Assembly (NCBI GenBank): GCA_020854055.1
Contig: JADZGD010000121.1
Span: 1-49,771, forward strand
Reading direction: 5' to 3'
Source: Bryobacterales bacterium
GTDB lineage: Bacteria > Acidobacteriota > Terriglobia > Bryobacterales > Bryobacteraceae
DNA: 49,771 nt
The translations under genes were made by a program, and so were the position numbers. This document shows positions 34,382 to 42,084 of this stretch, in pieces. The first letter of the stretch is position 1; each line of letters begins with the position of its first letter. The notes under the pieces were generated by a model. The model saw only the letters and a list, made by a program, of their open reading frames with translations, did no database searches and was not told the DNA's origin.

Positions 34382-35350
34382 CTGATACGCCAGACCGTGT
34401 ATCACGCTTGCTAGCGGCGTTTCGGCGACTCTCACCGGAAGGCCGCAATCGCTGCTGATAAAGCGATCCAGATTACGCAGCAGCGCTACACCCCCGGTCA
34501 GCACGATCCCCGTCTCCACGAGGTCGGCGCTCAATTCCGGAGGCGTCTGCTCGAGTGCTTCCCGAATCGCGTTCCGGATCCTTTCGAGTGACGCCGCAAT
34601 TGCTTCCCGTATTTCGCTGCTCCGTATTGCGACTTCGCGCGGAAGTCCTTTGCTGATGCACCGTCCGGTCACCGGGAGGCTGAGTTCCCGCGTGTCCGGA
34701 ATCGCCGAGCCGATCTTCATTTTGAGCCGTTCCGCGGTGCGTTCGCCGATGATGAGCTGATGGGTGGCGCGAATATGCCCGACAATGGCGGCGTCCATGT
34801 CGTCGCCGGCCACCCGTGTCGCCCGCGAGTAAACCGTGTTTCCGAGCGACAGGATGGCCACATCGGTGACACCTGCGCCAATGTTCACCACCATCCGTCC
34901 GCGCGACTCCTCCACCGCCAGTCCGGCTCCGCGCGCTGCGGCCAGCACCTGGTCCACCAGCATTACGTCCGCGGCGCCGGCCTTGCGCAGGGACTCGACT
35001 ACGGCCAACCGCTCCACTTCGGTCATGCCGCTGGGCGCCGCGACCACTACTTCCAGCCGTTGCAGCGGCCCACGCAGCTCGGCCTTTTGCAGAAACCGGT
35101 CCAGCATGCCGTCGAACAGATCGAGATTGCTGACCGTGCCTCCCTGTATGGGCCGGGCCGTCTCGTACTTCAGGGGCGTCCGGCCGCGGTTGGCCTCGGC
35201 CTGCTCTCCTACCGCTTCAATATGGCCCGAATCAGCGTGAATCGTTACCAGCGAAGGTTCGTTGACGGCGACGCCCCGTCCCTTGACATAGAGCAGCGTG
35301 TTGGCGGTGCCTGGATCGAGTCCGATGCGCGTACGGGGAAATCCGATCAC
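34331..35350 (-). CDS. Divergent MreB-family actin-like protein
   Basis: A 339-aa actin-like ATPase related to MreB, which organises cell-wall synthesis along the membrane. The fold motifs are altered from typical MreB: phosphate-1 GLDPGTANTLLYVKGRG; phosphate-2 VVNIGAGVTDVAILSLG (usually IGGGTTE); adenosine motif ETGIVLTGGVALLRNLDRFI. IIGERTAERLKMKIGSA and the C-terminal LDRLRASDWRRF are recognisable. mreC/mreD do not follow; the gene upstream is an Rnk/GreA-type factor overlapping by 4 nt. This looks like a second or specialised MreB. The gene symbol is withheld because orthology with the main mreB is unproven. Confidence 0.87.
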   Translation of the reverse strand: MIGFPRTRIGLDPGTANTLLYVKGRGVAVNEPSLVTIHADSGHIEAVGEQAEANRGRTPLKYETARPIQGGTVSNLDLFDGMLDRFLQKAELRGPLQRLEVVVAAPSGMTEVERLAVVESLRKAGAADVMLVDQVLAAARGAGLAVEESRGRMVVNIGAGVTDVAILSLGNTVYSRATRVAGDDMDAAIVGHIRATHQLIIGERTAERLKMKIGSAIPDTRELSLPVTGRCISKGLPREVAIRSSEIREAIAASLERIRNAIREALEQTPPELSADLVETGIVLTGGVALLRNLDRFISSDCGLPVRVAETPLASVIHGLAYQLDRLRASDWRRFGNGG

Positions 35351-35757
35351 ACCGTGTGCGTCTCCCGGGCCTCAGGCTGGTAGATCACTTCAAGCACCTC
35401 CAAGCGCCGCACTCCTTTTGGAACCGGCCACTCGATCACATCGCCTACCCGGTATCCCAGCACCGCCATGCCGATGGGAGCAAGTACCGAGACGGCGTTG
35501 TCACCGCGAGACTGATTCGGGAATACCAGCTTGTAGCGCTGCTCCCGACCCGAATCGAGGTCTTTCAGGCGGAAATCGGAGTTCATGCTGATGACATCGT
35601 GCGGGAGCGCCTCCGGTTTCACCACTTCCGCCCGGTCCAACTCCTGCTCGAGCAAGTCCAGGATTTCCTGCTCGTTCGAGCTTGCCGCCCGCCGTCCTGT
35701 GACCAACCGCCGGAGCCGGTCGGAGTCTTCCTCGGTAATGTATATGCGGTCCCGCAT
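35347..35757 (-). CDS. rnk: GreA/GreB C-terminal-domain protein, Rnk-like
   Basis: A 136-aa protein of the Rnk type: a short N-terminal alpha-helical arm (ITEEDSDRLRRLVT, EQEILDLLEQELDRAEVV) followed by the FKBP-like GreA/GreB C-terminal domain (ISMNSDFRLKDLDSGREQR, ALGYRV-like AVLGYRVGDVIEWPVPKGVR). Rnk-like factors bind RNA polymerase near the secondary channel; E. coli Rnk is linked to nucleoside diphosphate kinase levels. The protein lacks the longer coiled coil with catalytic acidic tip of GreA, so it probably does not stimulate cleavage. Its stop overlaps the mreB-like start in an ATGA-type junction. Confidence 0.88.
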   Translation of the reverse strand: MRDRIYITEEDSDRLRRLVTGRRAASSNEQEILDLLEQELDRAEVVKPEALPHDVISMNSDFRLKDLDSGREQRYKLVFPNQSRGDNAVSVLAPIGMAVLGYRVGDVIEWPVPKGVRRLEVLEVIYQPEARETHTV

Positions 35758-35954
35758 CTGTTTGACCTCCTAATGTCTGCGCACCGAGACGTGCTTGGGA
35801 CTTTTCCAACTGCAAGCCGCGTGCCATCGTTTTCCACTCAAAATTGTGTAATATCCCGTGCGCGAGCACAACCGGGTGCCTGAAAACGCACACTACTGGC
35901 CGCAAATGTCCACTTTCCGAGGGCATGCGCGGTTCGTTTTGAGGATAAAATCCG

Positions 35955-35973
35955 CCTGCCAGAAGTTGGCAGG
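35955..35973 (+). promoter_or_regulatory. 7-bp hairpin in the leader of the DUF302 gene
   Basis: CCTGCCA (35955-35961) and TGGCAGG (35967-35973) form a perfect stem with a 5-nt loop, ending 11 nt before the DUF302 start. It overlies the place a ribosome site should be, so it may affect translation or act as an operator. A TAAAAT hexamer (35946-35951) just upstream may be a -10 element. Confidence 0.35.
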
Positions 35974-35984
35974 GCGATTGCACA

Positions 35985-36428
35985 ATGGCGGCTGTGCCTG
36001 TCATTCACACTGCCCGACACACCAGACTCCTGACCTTTACAATCGCAGAACCTTATGCGGCCGCGTTACGGTTGGTTCGCAACGCGCTGGCGCGGCAGGG
36101 TCTGCGCATTGCGGCCGAAGTGGATATCACCGGCAGACTTCGAAACGAACTCGGCGCGGCAGTCGCTCCCTGCAGGGTGATCTATGTCGATGATCCGATT
36201 CTCCTGCTGGAGGCAGTGGTATTTAATCGCGCGGCTGCTCTTCTGATTCCGCAACCCCTGGTTGTCACCGGAAACGGCGGCCACTCTGAGGTACATGTTC
36301 ACAGCTCCCAATTGCTGTCGGGCTCCATTCCGGAGAGTGCCCGCGAACCACTGCTGGGCTTGCAAACAAGAATAATCCAGGCCATCGAGAGCGGCGCCGA
36401 CCCCGGCCGTGCCGTCAACCACCAATAG
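35985..36428 (+). CDS. DUF302-domain protein
   Basis: A 147-aa protein of the DUF302 family, small dimeric alpha/beta proteins often found near redox and metal genes; their biochemical role is not settled. Matches: TFTIAEPYAAALRLVRNALA (helix 1), GLRIAAEVDITGRLRNELG, PCRVIYVDDPILLLEAVVF (the conserved C-x-DP segment), ALLIPQPLVVTGNGG and SGSIPESAREPLLGLQTRI. No signal peptide or membrane helix. ATG 35985 is 11 nt after a perfect hairpin. It converges with the DUF5320 gene 208 nt away. Confidence 0.82.
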   Translation: MAAVPVIHTARHTRLLTFTIAEPYAAALRLVRNALARQGLRIAAEVDITGRLRNELGAAVAPCRVIYVDDPILLLEAVVFNRAAALLIPQPLVVTGNGGHSEVHVHSSQLLSGSIPESAREPLLGLQTRIIQAIESGADPGRAVNHQ

Positions 36429-36636
36429 CGAGTGAACGCGGCCTTGGTACTGGTTGCAACGGCACGCATCGGGTGCGTTGCTGCCGCGCCGCGCTTTCCA
36501 TCGCGCGGCAAACGTGCTCCAGCTCCGTTCGGACGCCGGTGTGTACTCTTCGATCCTGGCGTCCATCGCCGGGTTGCGATTCGTCTGGTCGATAATAACG
36601 CCGGAAGGAATCGGAAAATGGCCGGCAAGCGGCGTG

Positions 36637-36900
36637 CTACTTGGATGATGGACCGCCGCCTCCCGGTTCGGCTGCCGGCTGGTCGAATTGCCGTAGTCGG
36701 CGGTCCAGCATGGTGGCTAGCCGTTCGAGCGCGGATTTCTCACCCCGAGTCTCCGCGCGTCCTGGGTCAAGCCCACGTTGGTCGCCGCGGCCGAAGCCGG
36801 CGCCACGGCCGAATCCCCGGCCGGTTCTGCCGCACATTCCGCGTCGTCTCCCGCTCCCAGATCCTTGGCCGAGCGGTCCGGTTCTATCCATGAATGGCAT
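36637..36900 (-). CDS. DUF5320 Gly/Arg-rich small protein
   Basis: An 87-aa protein of the DUF5320 type, recognised by its N-terminus MPFMDRTGPLGQGSGSGRRR and the Gly/Arg/Phe-rich stretch GMCGRTGRGFGRGAGFGRG. The C-terminal half is helical (EKSALERLATMLDRRLRQFD) and ends in a Gly/Pro-rich tail. The frame is open 45 codons further up but homology starts at ATG 36900, which has an AAAGGAAA ribosome site. Family members cluster with redox and Fe-Mo/metal-handling genes; function is unknown. Single Cys in GMCG. Confidence 0.82.
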   Translation of the reverse strand: MPFMDRTGPLGQGSGSGRRRGMCGRTGRGFGRGAGFGRGDQRGLDPGRAETRGEKSALERLATMLDRRLRQFDQPAAEPGGGGPSSK

Positions 36901-37025
36901 TGCAATGTTTCCTTTCTTTGCTGTTGAGATCGTCAGATTGCTCCACCGTGGACCAGCCTCGCCCTGCCCGGGTTCCCCATTCGCGCTGCTGACGATCTTC
37001 GTTGGTAGTTCCTTTTCATTGATCA

Positions 37026-37046
37026 TTAGATGCAATTAACATCTAA
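37026..37046. promoter_or_regulatory. Inverted repeat TTAGATG-N7-CATCTAA
   Basis: A perfect 7-bp inverted repeat (37026-37032 and 37040-37046) with an AT spacer, lying between the divergent DUF5320 gene and the 10-TM exporter gene, 107 nt before the latter. A TATACT hexamer (37049-37054) adjoins it. Spacing and placement suggest an operator for a dimeric regulator, possibly metal-responsive (ArsR/MerR-like), but no regulator gene is nearby. Confidence 0.45.
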
Positions 37047-37152
37047 GGTATACTTGCTGCATAGAATTGTCAAGTGCCGGCTGTCAGCGCGGAACAAATG
37101 GTCCGCCGCCGGGCGGCCGATTTGATTTAAGACGGGAAAGCGGAGAGGTGGA

Positions 37153-38181
37153 ATGACCCGGCTGCTGCTTGAAAGCGCGATGATCACCGGCTTTGTGGCG
37201 GCGATGATGTTGTTGATCGAGTACCTGAATGTAGTCAGCCAGGGGAAGTGGGGCGGCTGGTTATCGAGCGGGCGGGTGATGCAGCACATTCTGGCTTCGC
37301 TACTGGGCGCCATCCCTGGATGCCTGGGCGCATTCACCGTGGTCAGTCTCTACTCGCATGGCGTGGTTTCACTCGGCGCGGTGGTGGCCACCATGGTAGC
37401 CACCAGTGGAGACGAAGCGTTTGTCATGCTTGCGCTGATTCCCCGTACTGCGCTATTGCTCACGGCTGTACTGTTTGCTCTGGCTGTCTTGACCGGCCTG
37501 GTAGTGGACCTGGTTGCCTCCCGCCGCCGGCACCTCTCGCCGCCGTGTCCCTCACTATTGGTGCACCAGGAGGAGCAACTGCTGCCGCTGCCCGGCGCTC
37601 GCCTACTGGCCCAGTGGAGGGACTGCTCGGCTGCTCGCGGAATTCTGGCCGTCGGGCTGGTGCTATTTGCCATTGCCATTGCCGCCGGCCGGATCGGGCC
37701 CACCCGATGGAGTTGGGTCAGAGTGAGCCTGCTCGCCGTGTCTGCTGCCTCTCTTTTTGTCGTGGCCACGGTACCGGATCATTTTCTCGAAGAGCACCTC
37801 TGGCGCCATGTAGCCCGAAAGCATGCGCCGCGGATTTTCTTATGGACTTTCGGCGCGCTGGCAGCGAGCGGACCGGTCGCGCGCCTGCTCCAGGTTCAAG
37901 GCGGAGCGGCCGGTAATCCGTGGTTGTTGTTGCTGCTGGCCTGCGTTGTTGGGCTGATTCCCGAGTCCGGGCCGCACCTCATTTTTGTGATGCTGTACGC
38001 TCAAGGTGTAGCGCCATTCGGCGTTCTGCTGGCGAGTTCGATTGTACAGGACGGCCATGGAATGCTCCCCATGCTGGCACACTCCCCCAGGGCATTCATC
38101 GTGGTGAAGGCGGTCAATTTCGTCATCGGTCTGCTGGCGGGCGCAGCGGCGATCGCCCTTGCAGCCACGACCATTTTCTAG
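37153..38181 (+). CDS. 10-TM putative heavy-metal exporter (ArsP_2 / DUF2899 type)
   Basis: A 342-aa polytopic inner-membrane protein of the family described as putative 10-TM heavy-metal exporters. It is built of two related halves: GAIPGCLGAFTVVSLYSHGV with ATMVATSGDEAFVMLALIP in the first, and GLIPESGPHLIFVMLYAQGV with SSIVQDGHGMLPMLAHSP in the second. The Gly-x-Ile-Pro and Ser-Gly-Asp-Glu / Gln-Asp-Gly-His elements are likely in the transport path. A Cys/His-rich polar loop (RRRHLSPPCPSLLVHQEE) lies between. The transported ion is unproven; manganese or arsenic compounds are candidates for relatives. Confidence 0.8.
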   Translation: MTRLLLESAMITGFVAAMMLLIEYLNVVSQGKWGGWLSSGRVMQHILASLLGAIPGCLGAFTVVSLYSHGVVSLGAVVATMVATSGDEAFVMLALIPRTALLLTAVLFALAVLTGLVVDLVASRRRHLSPPCPSLLVHQEEQLLPLPGARLLAQWRDCSAARGILAVGLVLFAIAIAAGRIGPTRWSWVRVSLLAVSAASLFVVATVPDHFLEEHLWRHVARKHAPRIFLWTFGALAASGPVARLLQVQGGAAGNPWLLLLLACVVGLIPESGPHLIFVMLYAQGVAPFGVLLASSIVQDGHGMLPMLAHSPRAFIVVKAVNFVIGLLAGAAAIALAATTIF

Positions 38182-38279
38182 ATCGAACCGGTATCCGGAC
38201 TCGGTTCATGCGGCGCTTTCGGCGGGCGGCGGTACGCTGGTCTTTGTTAGAGGGCCAGTGGGATTGATTTGGAGAGGCA

Positions 38280-38978
38280 ATGAAAAGAATCGGCATTCTT
38301 GGCGGAATGAGCCCTGAGGCCACCGCGCTTTACTACGAGCACATCACCCGGACCTACACGGCGCGCCATGGCGACTTCGGTTACCCGGAGATCCTGATTT
38401 ACAGCGTCAACTTCCAGCGCTACGTCGACTGGCAGCGGAGCGGCGCCTGGCACGAGGCTGCCCGTGGCATGGTGGCCTCGCTTGAAAGCCTGCGCCGCGC
38501 TGGCGCCAGCTTCGGGCTGATCGCGGCCAACACGATGCACCATGTGTTTGAGGAAGTGCGGCAGGCGGTGGGAATGCCGCTCGTTAGTATTGTCGACGCC
38601 ACGATTGAGGCGATCGCTAAAGCCGGTCTCCAACGCGTTGGCCTTTTGGGCACTATATTCACCATGCGCGAACGGTTTTTCCTGGATGGCCTCGAACGCG
38701 CGGGAATTGAAGGGCTGGTGCCGGAGCCGGATGTGCAGCTTCGCATGAACCGGATCATTTTCGAGCAGTTGTGCCGGGGTGAGACGCGGCCCGAATCGCG
38801 CCGTCTCTACCTGGAAGCGATTGCGCAACTGGAGGACCGGGGCGCGCGGGGGATTATCCTCGGTTGCACCGAGCTTCCCCTGCTGATCAGTCCCGCCGAC
38901 AGTGCGCTGCCACTGTTCAACACCGCGATTCTGCATGCCGAAAAGGCGCTCGCGCTGGCCGTCGAAGACGGCGTATGA
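38280..38978 (+). CDS. Aspartate/glutamate racemase-family protein with altered active site
   Basis: A 232-aa member of the cofactor-independent Asp/Glu racemase family. Motifs: RIGILGGMSPEATALYYEHI, SVNFQRYVDWQ, IAANTMHHVFEEV, VSIVDATIEAI and ARGIILGCTELPLLI. The first catalytic position, Cys in two-Cys racemases or Thr in E. coli YgeA, is Ala83 here, while Cys196 is kept. It may be a one-base isomerase or lyase, or have lost racemase activity. ATG 38280 has a ggagag site. It stands alone after the exporter gene. Confidence 0.88.
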   Translation: MKRIGILGGMSPEATALYYEHITRTYTARHGDFGYPEILIYSVNFQRYVDWQRSGAWHEAARGMVASLESLRRAGASFGLIAANTMHHVFEEVRQAVGMPLVSIVDATIEAIAKAGLQRVGLLGTIFTMRERFFLDGLERAGIEGLVPEPDVQLRMNRIIFEQLCRGETRPESRRLYLEAIAQLEDRGARGIILGCTELPLLISPADSALPLFNTAILHAEKALALAVEDGV

Positions 38979-39036
38979 GCGCCCGCCGCTCAGCGGGAGC
39001 GGACACCGGCGCGGTCCTTCGCGCGGAGAAAAGAAA

Positions 39037-39070
39037 GAAAAGGGGAATGTGTCGGACACTGATCGGCGCA
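39037..39070. repeat. Possible REP-like short palindromic element
   Basis: GTGTC-G-GACAC (39049-39059) inside an aaaaggggaatgtgtcggac context, in the non-coding space after the racemase gene. This string resembles intergenic REP-like elements seen in acidobacterial genomes, from memory only. Only one copy is present in the window, so repetition cannot be shown. Confidence 0.3.
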
Positions 39071-39160
39071 CCTGCGCGTCCCATTGCCGTGGTCGATGAG
39101 GGCTGAGAAACACTTTCGATCACAGTGCCGGCGAAGGTACCCGAGATGTAAGACCCCCTC

Positions 39161-40720
39161 TCAGGCGTAAGGATCGATCTGAATCTTCAGCGCAGCGGGT
39201 AGCGGGTCGGGGTCGATGGAAGCTACGTCCATGCTTCGCTCGTGGGCGCGCGCGGCCGCCAGACCCGCGATTTGCCCTGTGGTCATCCACACCGGCTCCA
39301 TGCGCAGCACCGACATGGCGACGTGCGTGGAAGACATCGCCACGGGTACGAGCAGATTATCCACGTTTTTCGGGAGCATACAGCCGTACGGAAGCTGACC
39401 GGGCTGCGCGGGACCGAAGGCTTTATTCGGATACCACAGCACACCTTCCATGAAGCCGTCCACCGCGTAGCGCCGGTCGTGGCACGGGTGCACATCGAAG
39501 GAGTGTTCTCCGATCGCGATGGGTGAAGGCACGTGCGGCGTGCGTCCTGTCTTGGGGTCCACCATGAAGTTATGCTGCGTGACGATGGCGCGGCCTTCGA
39601 TACGCCGGCCTTGACGCACGTAGATCTGCCAGGGCCAATGGCCGGTGTCTGCGAATTCGCGCCGATGCAGCCCGATCACGGCCATCTTCTTACGGACATG
39701 GTCTGGAACGCCCGGGTCGTTCTGCAGGAAGAACATCAGGCCAGCGGCGTGGTCGACATGGAACTTCTCGAGCCGTTCGCGATGATGGCGACCGGCTTCG
39801 GGCCAAGACCAGCTCGCGCCGGGAAGATTGAGGCTGGTATGAGCTTCGATTTCGCCGTTTGCCTGATACTTGCGGCGAGGCAGCGGAGTGCCCCATCCCC
39901 AACCCTTCACGCGCCCGCTCAAAAAATCACCACGTAGGGGCAAGAAGTCCGGTAGGTGCTCTTCGTAAGTGTCGGGTTTCTCGATCGGCACGCGTTCGAC
40001 GGGATCGTCGGTGAAGATCGAGCGTGCGCAAAACGCCTGAATAGCCAGCGAGGGCTCCCCGGTGTCGGGCGTCATGATCTGTTGTCCGGTGCGCCAGTTC
40101 ATGTAGTGGATCCCGGCAAACGGTTCGCCGTACTCCTCACGGCCCTCGCGTCCCACTCGATAGGGAACGTTCGCCGCCGCGGCCAGATCGCCTTCGTAGG
40201 TGCCGTCAATGAAAGTGCGAGCGGCGATGGTGATTGCCATACCCTTGCGGTCCGTGAGTTGGACCTCGCGAATACGGTGATCCTGGATCACCGCGCGCTC
40301 CAGCCAGTGTTCGGGAATCCAGCGCAAGTGTGCGTGCTCGCCTTGGATCAGGCGGCGGAAGATCTCCTCGGCCACCGATGGCTCATAGAACCAACCGTTG
40401 TGCACGAGTTTGAGTTGCGTCTCGTCGTGCCCTAGCAAACTGCGGTACTCGGCGAAGACCTTGGTGACAAACTCCGCCACCAGGCCGCCGAACAGGTGCG
40501 TACGCACGGCATCGGTGGTCGACAATCCGCTGGCGGCCATGCCCCCGGGACGGCTCTTCGGGCACGCCAGCACCACATGGCAACCGCGCCGCGCGGCCTC
40601 GACGGCGGCCGCCACGCCGCCAGGCGTTGAACCATAGACGAATACGTCACAACTCTGCCGCTCACCGGCCGGGGTGGCAACCGCCGATGCCGCGGTTTTC
40701 AGAAAGTCGCGTCGATTCAT
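39161..40720 (-). CDS. Exported FAD-dependent oxidoreductase
   Basis: A 519-aa flavoprotein with start ATG 40720, giving a twin-arginine-like signal MNRRDFLKTAASAVATPAGE. The FAD-binding Rossmann motif follows as VFVYGSTPGGVAAAVEAARRG (consensus GxGxxG altered to GSTPGG, usual in this family). Then come RPGGMAASGLSTTDA, ARTFIDGTYEGDLAAAANVP, and the C-terminal NVDNLLVPVAMSSTHVAMSV with RMEPVWMTTGQIAGLAAARA. Proteins of this type are frequent in planctomycete/acidobacterial glycan loci and probably oxidise a small organic substrate outside the cytoplasm. It is followed by no partner gene on its strand. Confidence 0.9.
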   Translation of the reverse strand: MNRRDFLKTAASAVATPAGERQSCDVFVYGSTPGGVAAAVEAARRGCHVVLACPKSRPGGMAASGLSTTDAVRTHLFGGLVAEFVTKVFAEYRSLLGHDETQLKLVHNGWFYEPSVAEEIFRRLIQGEHAHLRWIPEHWLERAVIQDHRIREVQLTDRKGMAITIAARTFIDGTYEGDLAAAANVPYRVGREGREEYGEPFAGIHYMNWRTGQQIMTPDTGEPSLAIQAFCARSIFTDDPVERVPIEKPDTYEEHLPDFLPLRGDFLSGRVKGWGWGTPLPRRKYQANGEIEAHTSLNLPGASWSWPEAGRHHRERLEKFHVDHAAGLMFFLQNDPGVPDHVRKKMAVIGLHRREFADTGHWPWQIYVRQGRRIEGRAIVTQHNFMVDPKTGRTPHVPSPIAIGEHSFDVHPCHDRRYAVDGFMEGVLWYPNKAFGPAQPGQLPYGCMLPKNVDNLLVPVAMSSTHVAMSVLRMEPVWMTTGQIAGLAAARAHERSMDVASIDPDPLPAALKIQIDPYA

Positions 40721-40773
40721 GAATTGATCTAAGATTTGCAACTCCCGCTCCCGGCCAACAGCCAGTGTACATC

Positions 40774-40790
40774 TAACAGGCTGCTGAAAA
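40774..40790. repeat. Insertion-sequence terminal repeat remnant
   Basis: TAACAGGCTGCTGAAAA is the kind of terminal sequence found at the outer end of several IS elements whose transposase ends match the debris 130 nt away. The partner end was not found. It marks the left edge of a decayed element. Confidence 0.45.
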
Positions 40791-40920
40791 TTCGTCGCGA
40801 AGCAGTGAGTAAGTTGTCTCTGCTTCGACTTTAGTGGCGATTTGGGGGCTTTCTGATGCTATAAGCCGTCTGGCCCGTGCTGAAAAACGCCGGTTTTCGG
40901 CGCTTTCCAGACACCTCGGC

Positions 40921-41030
40921 CTATGCGGCCAGGGCCTGAATACGCAGGTTCCGCATCCGCACCAGGTCGTACGCGGCCGCCGCGAACGTGAACATCCACG
41001 CCACTTTCTCCAGTCCGCGATGGCGCCGCC
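40921..41030 (-). pseudogene. DDE transposase C-terminal remnant (IS5/IS1182-like)
   Basis: On the minus strand, stop at 40921-40923, the frame reads RRHRGLEKVAWMFTFAAAAY followed by DLVRMRNLRIQALAA. HRGL-x-KV-x-WMFTFAAAAYxLVRMRNL is the familiar C-terminus of IS5/IS1182-type DDE transposases. Upstream the frame degenerates (about 41030-41207) and no catalytic core remains. With the 40774 terminal repeat this is a decayed insertion. IS family level is tentative. Confidence 0.7.
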
Positions 41031-41207
41031 ACATGGGTGGTCGGCATCGCTTGCACTGGGGTAAACCTTCCGGAGGGCCTGGTCGGCGGCGACAAGGTTT
41101 TGATTGCGATAGCCCGGTGCAGCCCCGATGCATCGGCGAGCTGCAGTGAATCGAGGATGCGCAGAACGCGACTTGGTCCGTGAGGTTCGACGAATGCTCC
41201 GGCGGGG

Positions 41208-42025
41208 TCATAACGGTCGCCCGTCGATACAGGCCGCCTCCAAGAGCTCTTCCCGGCTCGTTAGGTCATGAGTGCACTTGCAGCGCGTAAAGCCCTCAGC
41301 CGGTATTAAATGAGGAAAGTGGACACGATAGACGAGATCCCCGAATGACCTTACTTGAATAACAAGGTAGGGAGGCCTTTTCTCAACTGTCAAGCCATGG
41401 TATGGTGCCGGTTTGGGACCTCTTTTCCACTCCACGCGATACGGGCAGAGCGACACGTTGTTGCGCACAAGCGCTTCCCTGATCGGGCTGAGCCCGTTGC
41501 CGAAGATGTTTACTCCCAGGTGCAGCGCGAGATACTCATAGGCGATCTTCAGCACCGTTATACCTGCCCCTTGCAGGCTGTCTTCTCCACCATCGAAGCG
41601 GACGAGAAGTCGCCTTTCGTCAAGTGCCGGTTCGACGCTAGTGACAGTCCATTTGACGATGTCGAATCCCGGAGCAACTGTCACTCGGATGTTTTCCGGG
41701 GCCTGGTCGAACCTCCGAAGTGCCTCCCAGATCTGGCTCGAACAGAGTCCCTCCCGCTGAAGCATCTTCTTGAGCGCCACCCGCGCTCCCTCGGTCTGAA
41801 GAATTAGGGAACCATCCGGCTGTTTCCGTTCGCTGACGTTGAAGCGTCCGTGTCTAGACGTACCTTTTGCCGGGCCACACTCGCTGTGAGCTACGAACTC
41901 TTGTCCCTCAGAAATCCTACGCAAGAGTTCAGGCAGTTGGCCCTCCAGGCTGCCAACGACGAGACGTATGGCCGGGTCTTCCTTGAGTTGCGCGTCATAC
42001 TGACCCAAAGTGCTGTTACAGCAAT
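41208..42025 (-). pseudogene. 5'-truncated gene resembling HNH-associated proteins
   Basis: The frame encodes roughly 270 real-looking residues beginning at CCNSTLGQYDAQLKEDPAIR and continuing LEGQLPELLRRISEGQEFVA, GICSSQ-like LCSSQIWEALRRFDQAPENI, APGFDIVKWTVTSVEPALDE, VLKIAYEYLALHLGVNIFG and YLVIQVRSFGDLVYRVHFPH. The C-x-CN-like start resembles the second half of HNH-type zinc sites, so the N-terminal half (HNH Cys pair and His) is missing. The nominal start is a TTG at 42074 lying in the promoter region of the divergent S9 peptidase. Truncation probably came with the nearby insertion. HNH affinity is tentative. Confidence 0.6.
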
Positions 42026-42084
42026 CGTCTCCCGGCCTGGCGCCGGTCTGTTCCGGCGCGGCCGGGCGATACAATCAATAGGTG

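Noticed and set aside
36432..36648. Plus-strand frames between the DUF302 and DUF5320 genes, e.g. one ending 36648
   Set aside because: No start with a ribosome site, no recognisable protein character; the 208-nt space between the two convergent genes holds nothing I can support.
38975..39106. 43-codon frame starting in an ATGA overlap with the racemase stop
   Set aside because: Runs through the REP-like sequence and is Arg-rich by composition; no evidence of coding.
41031..41207. Continuation of transposase or HNH-like coding in other frames
   Set aside because: Frames contain no convincing match; treated as degenerate DNA.
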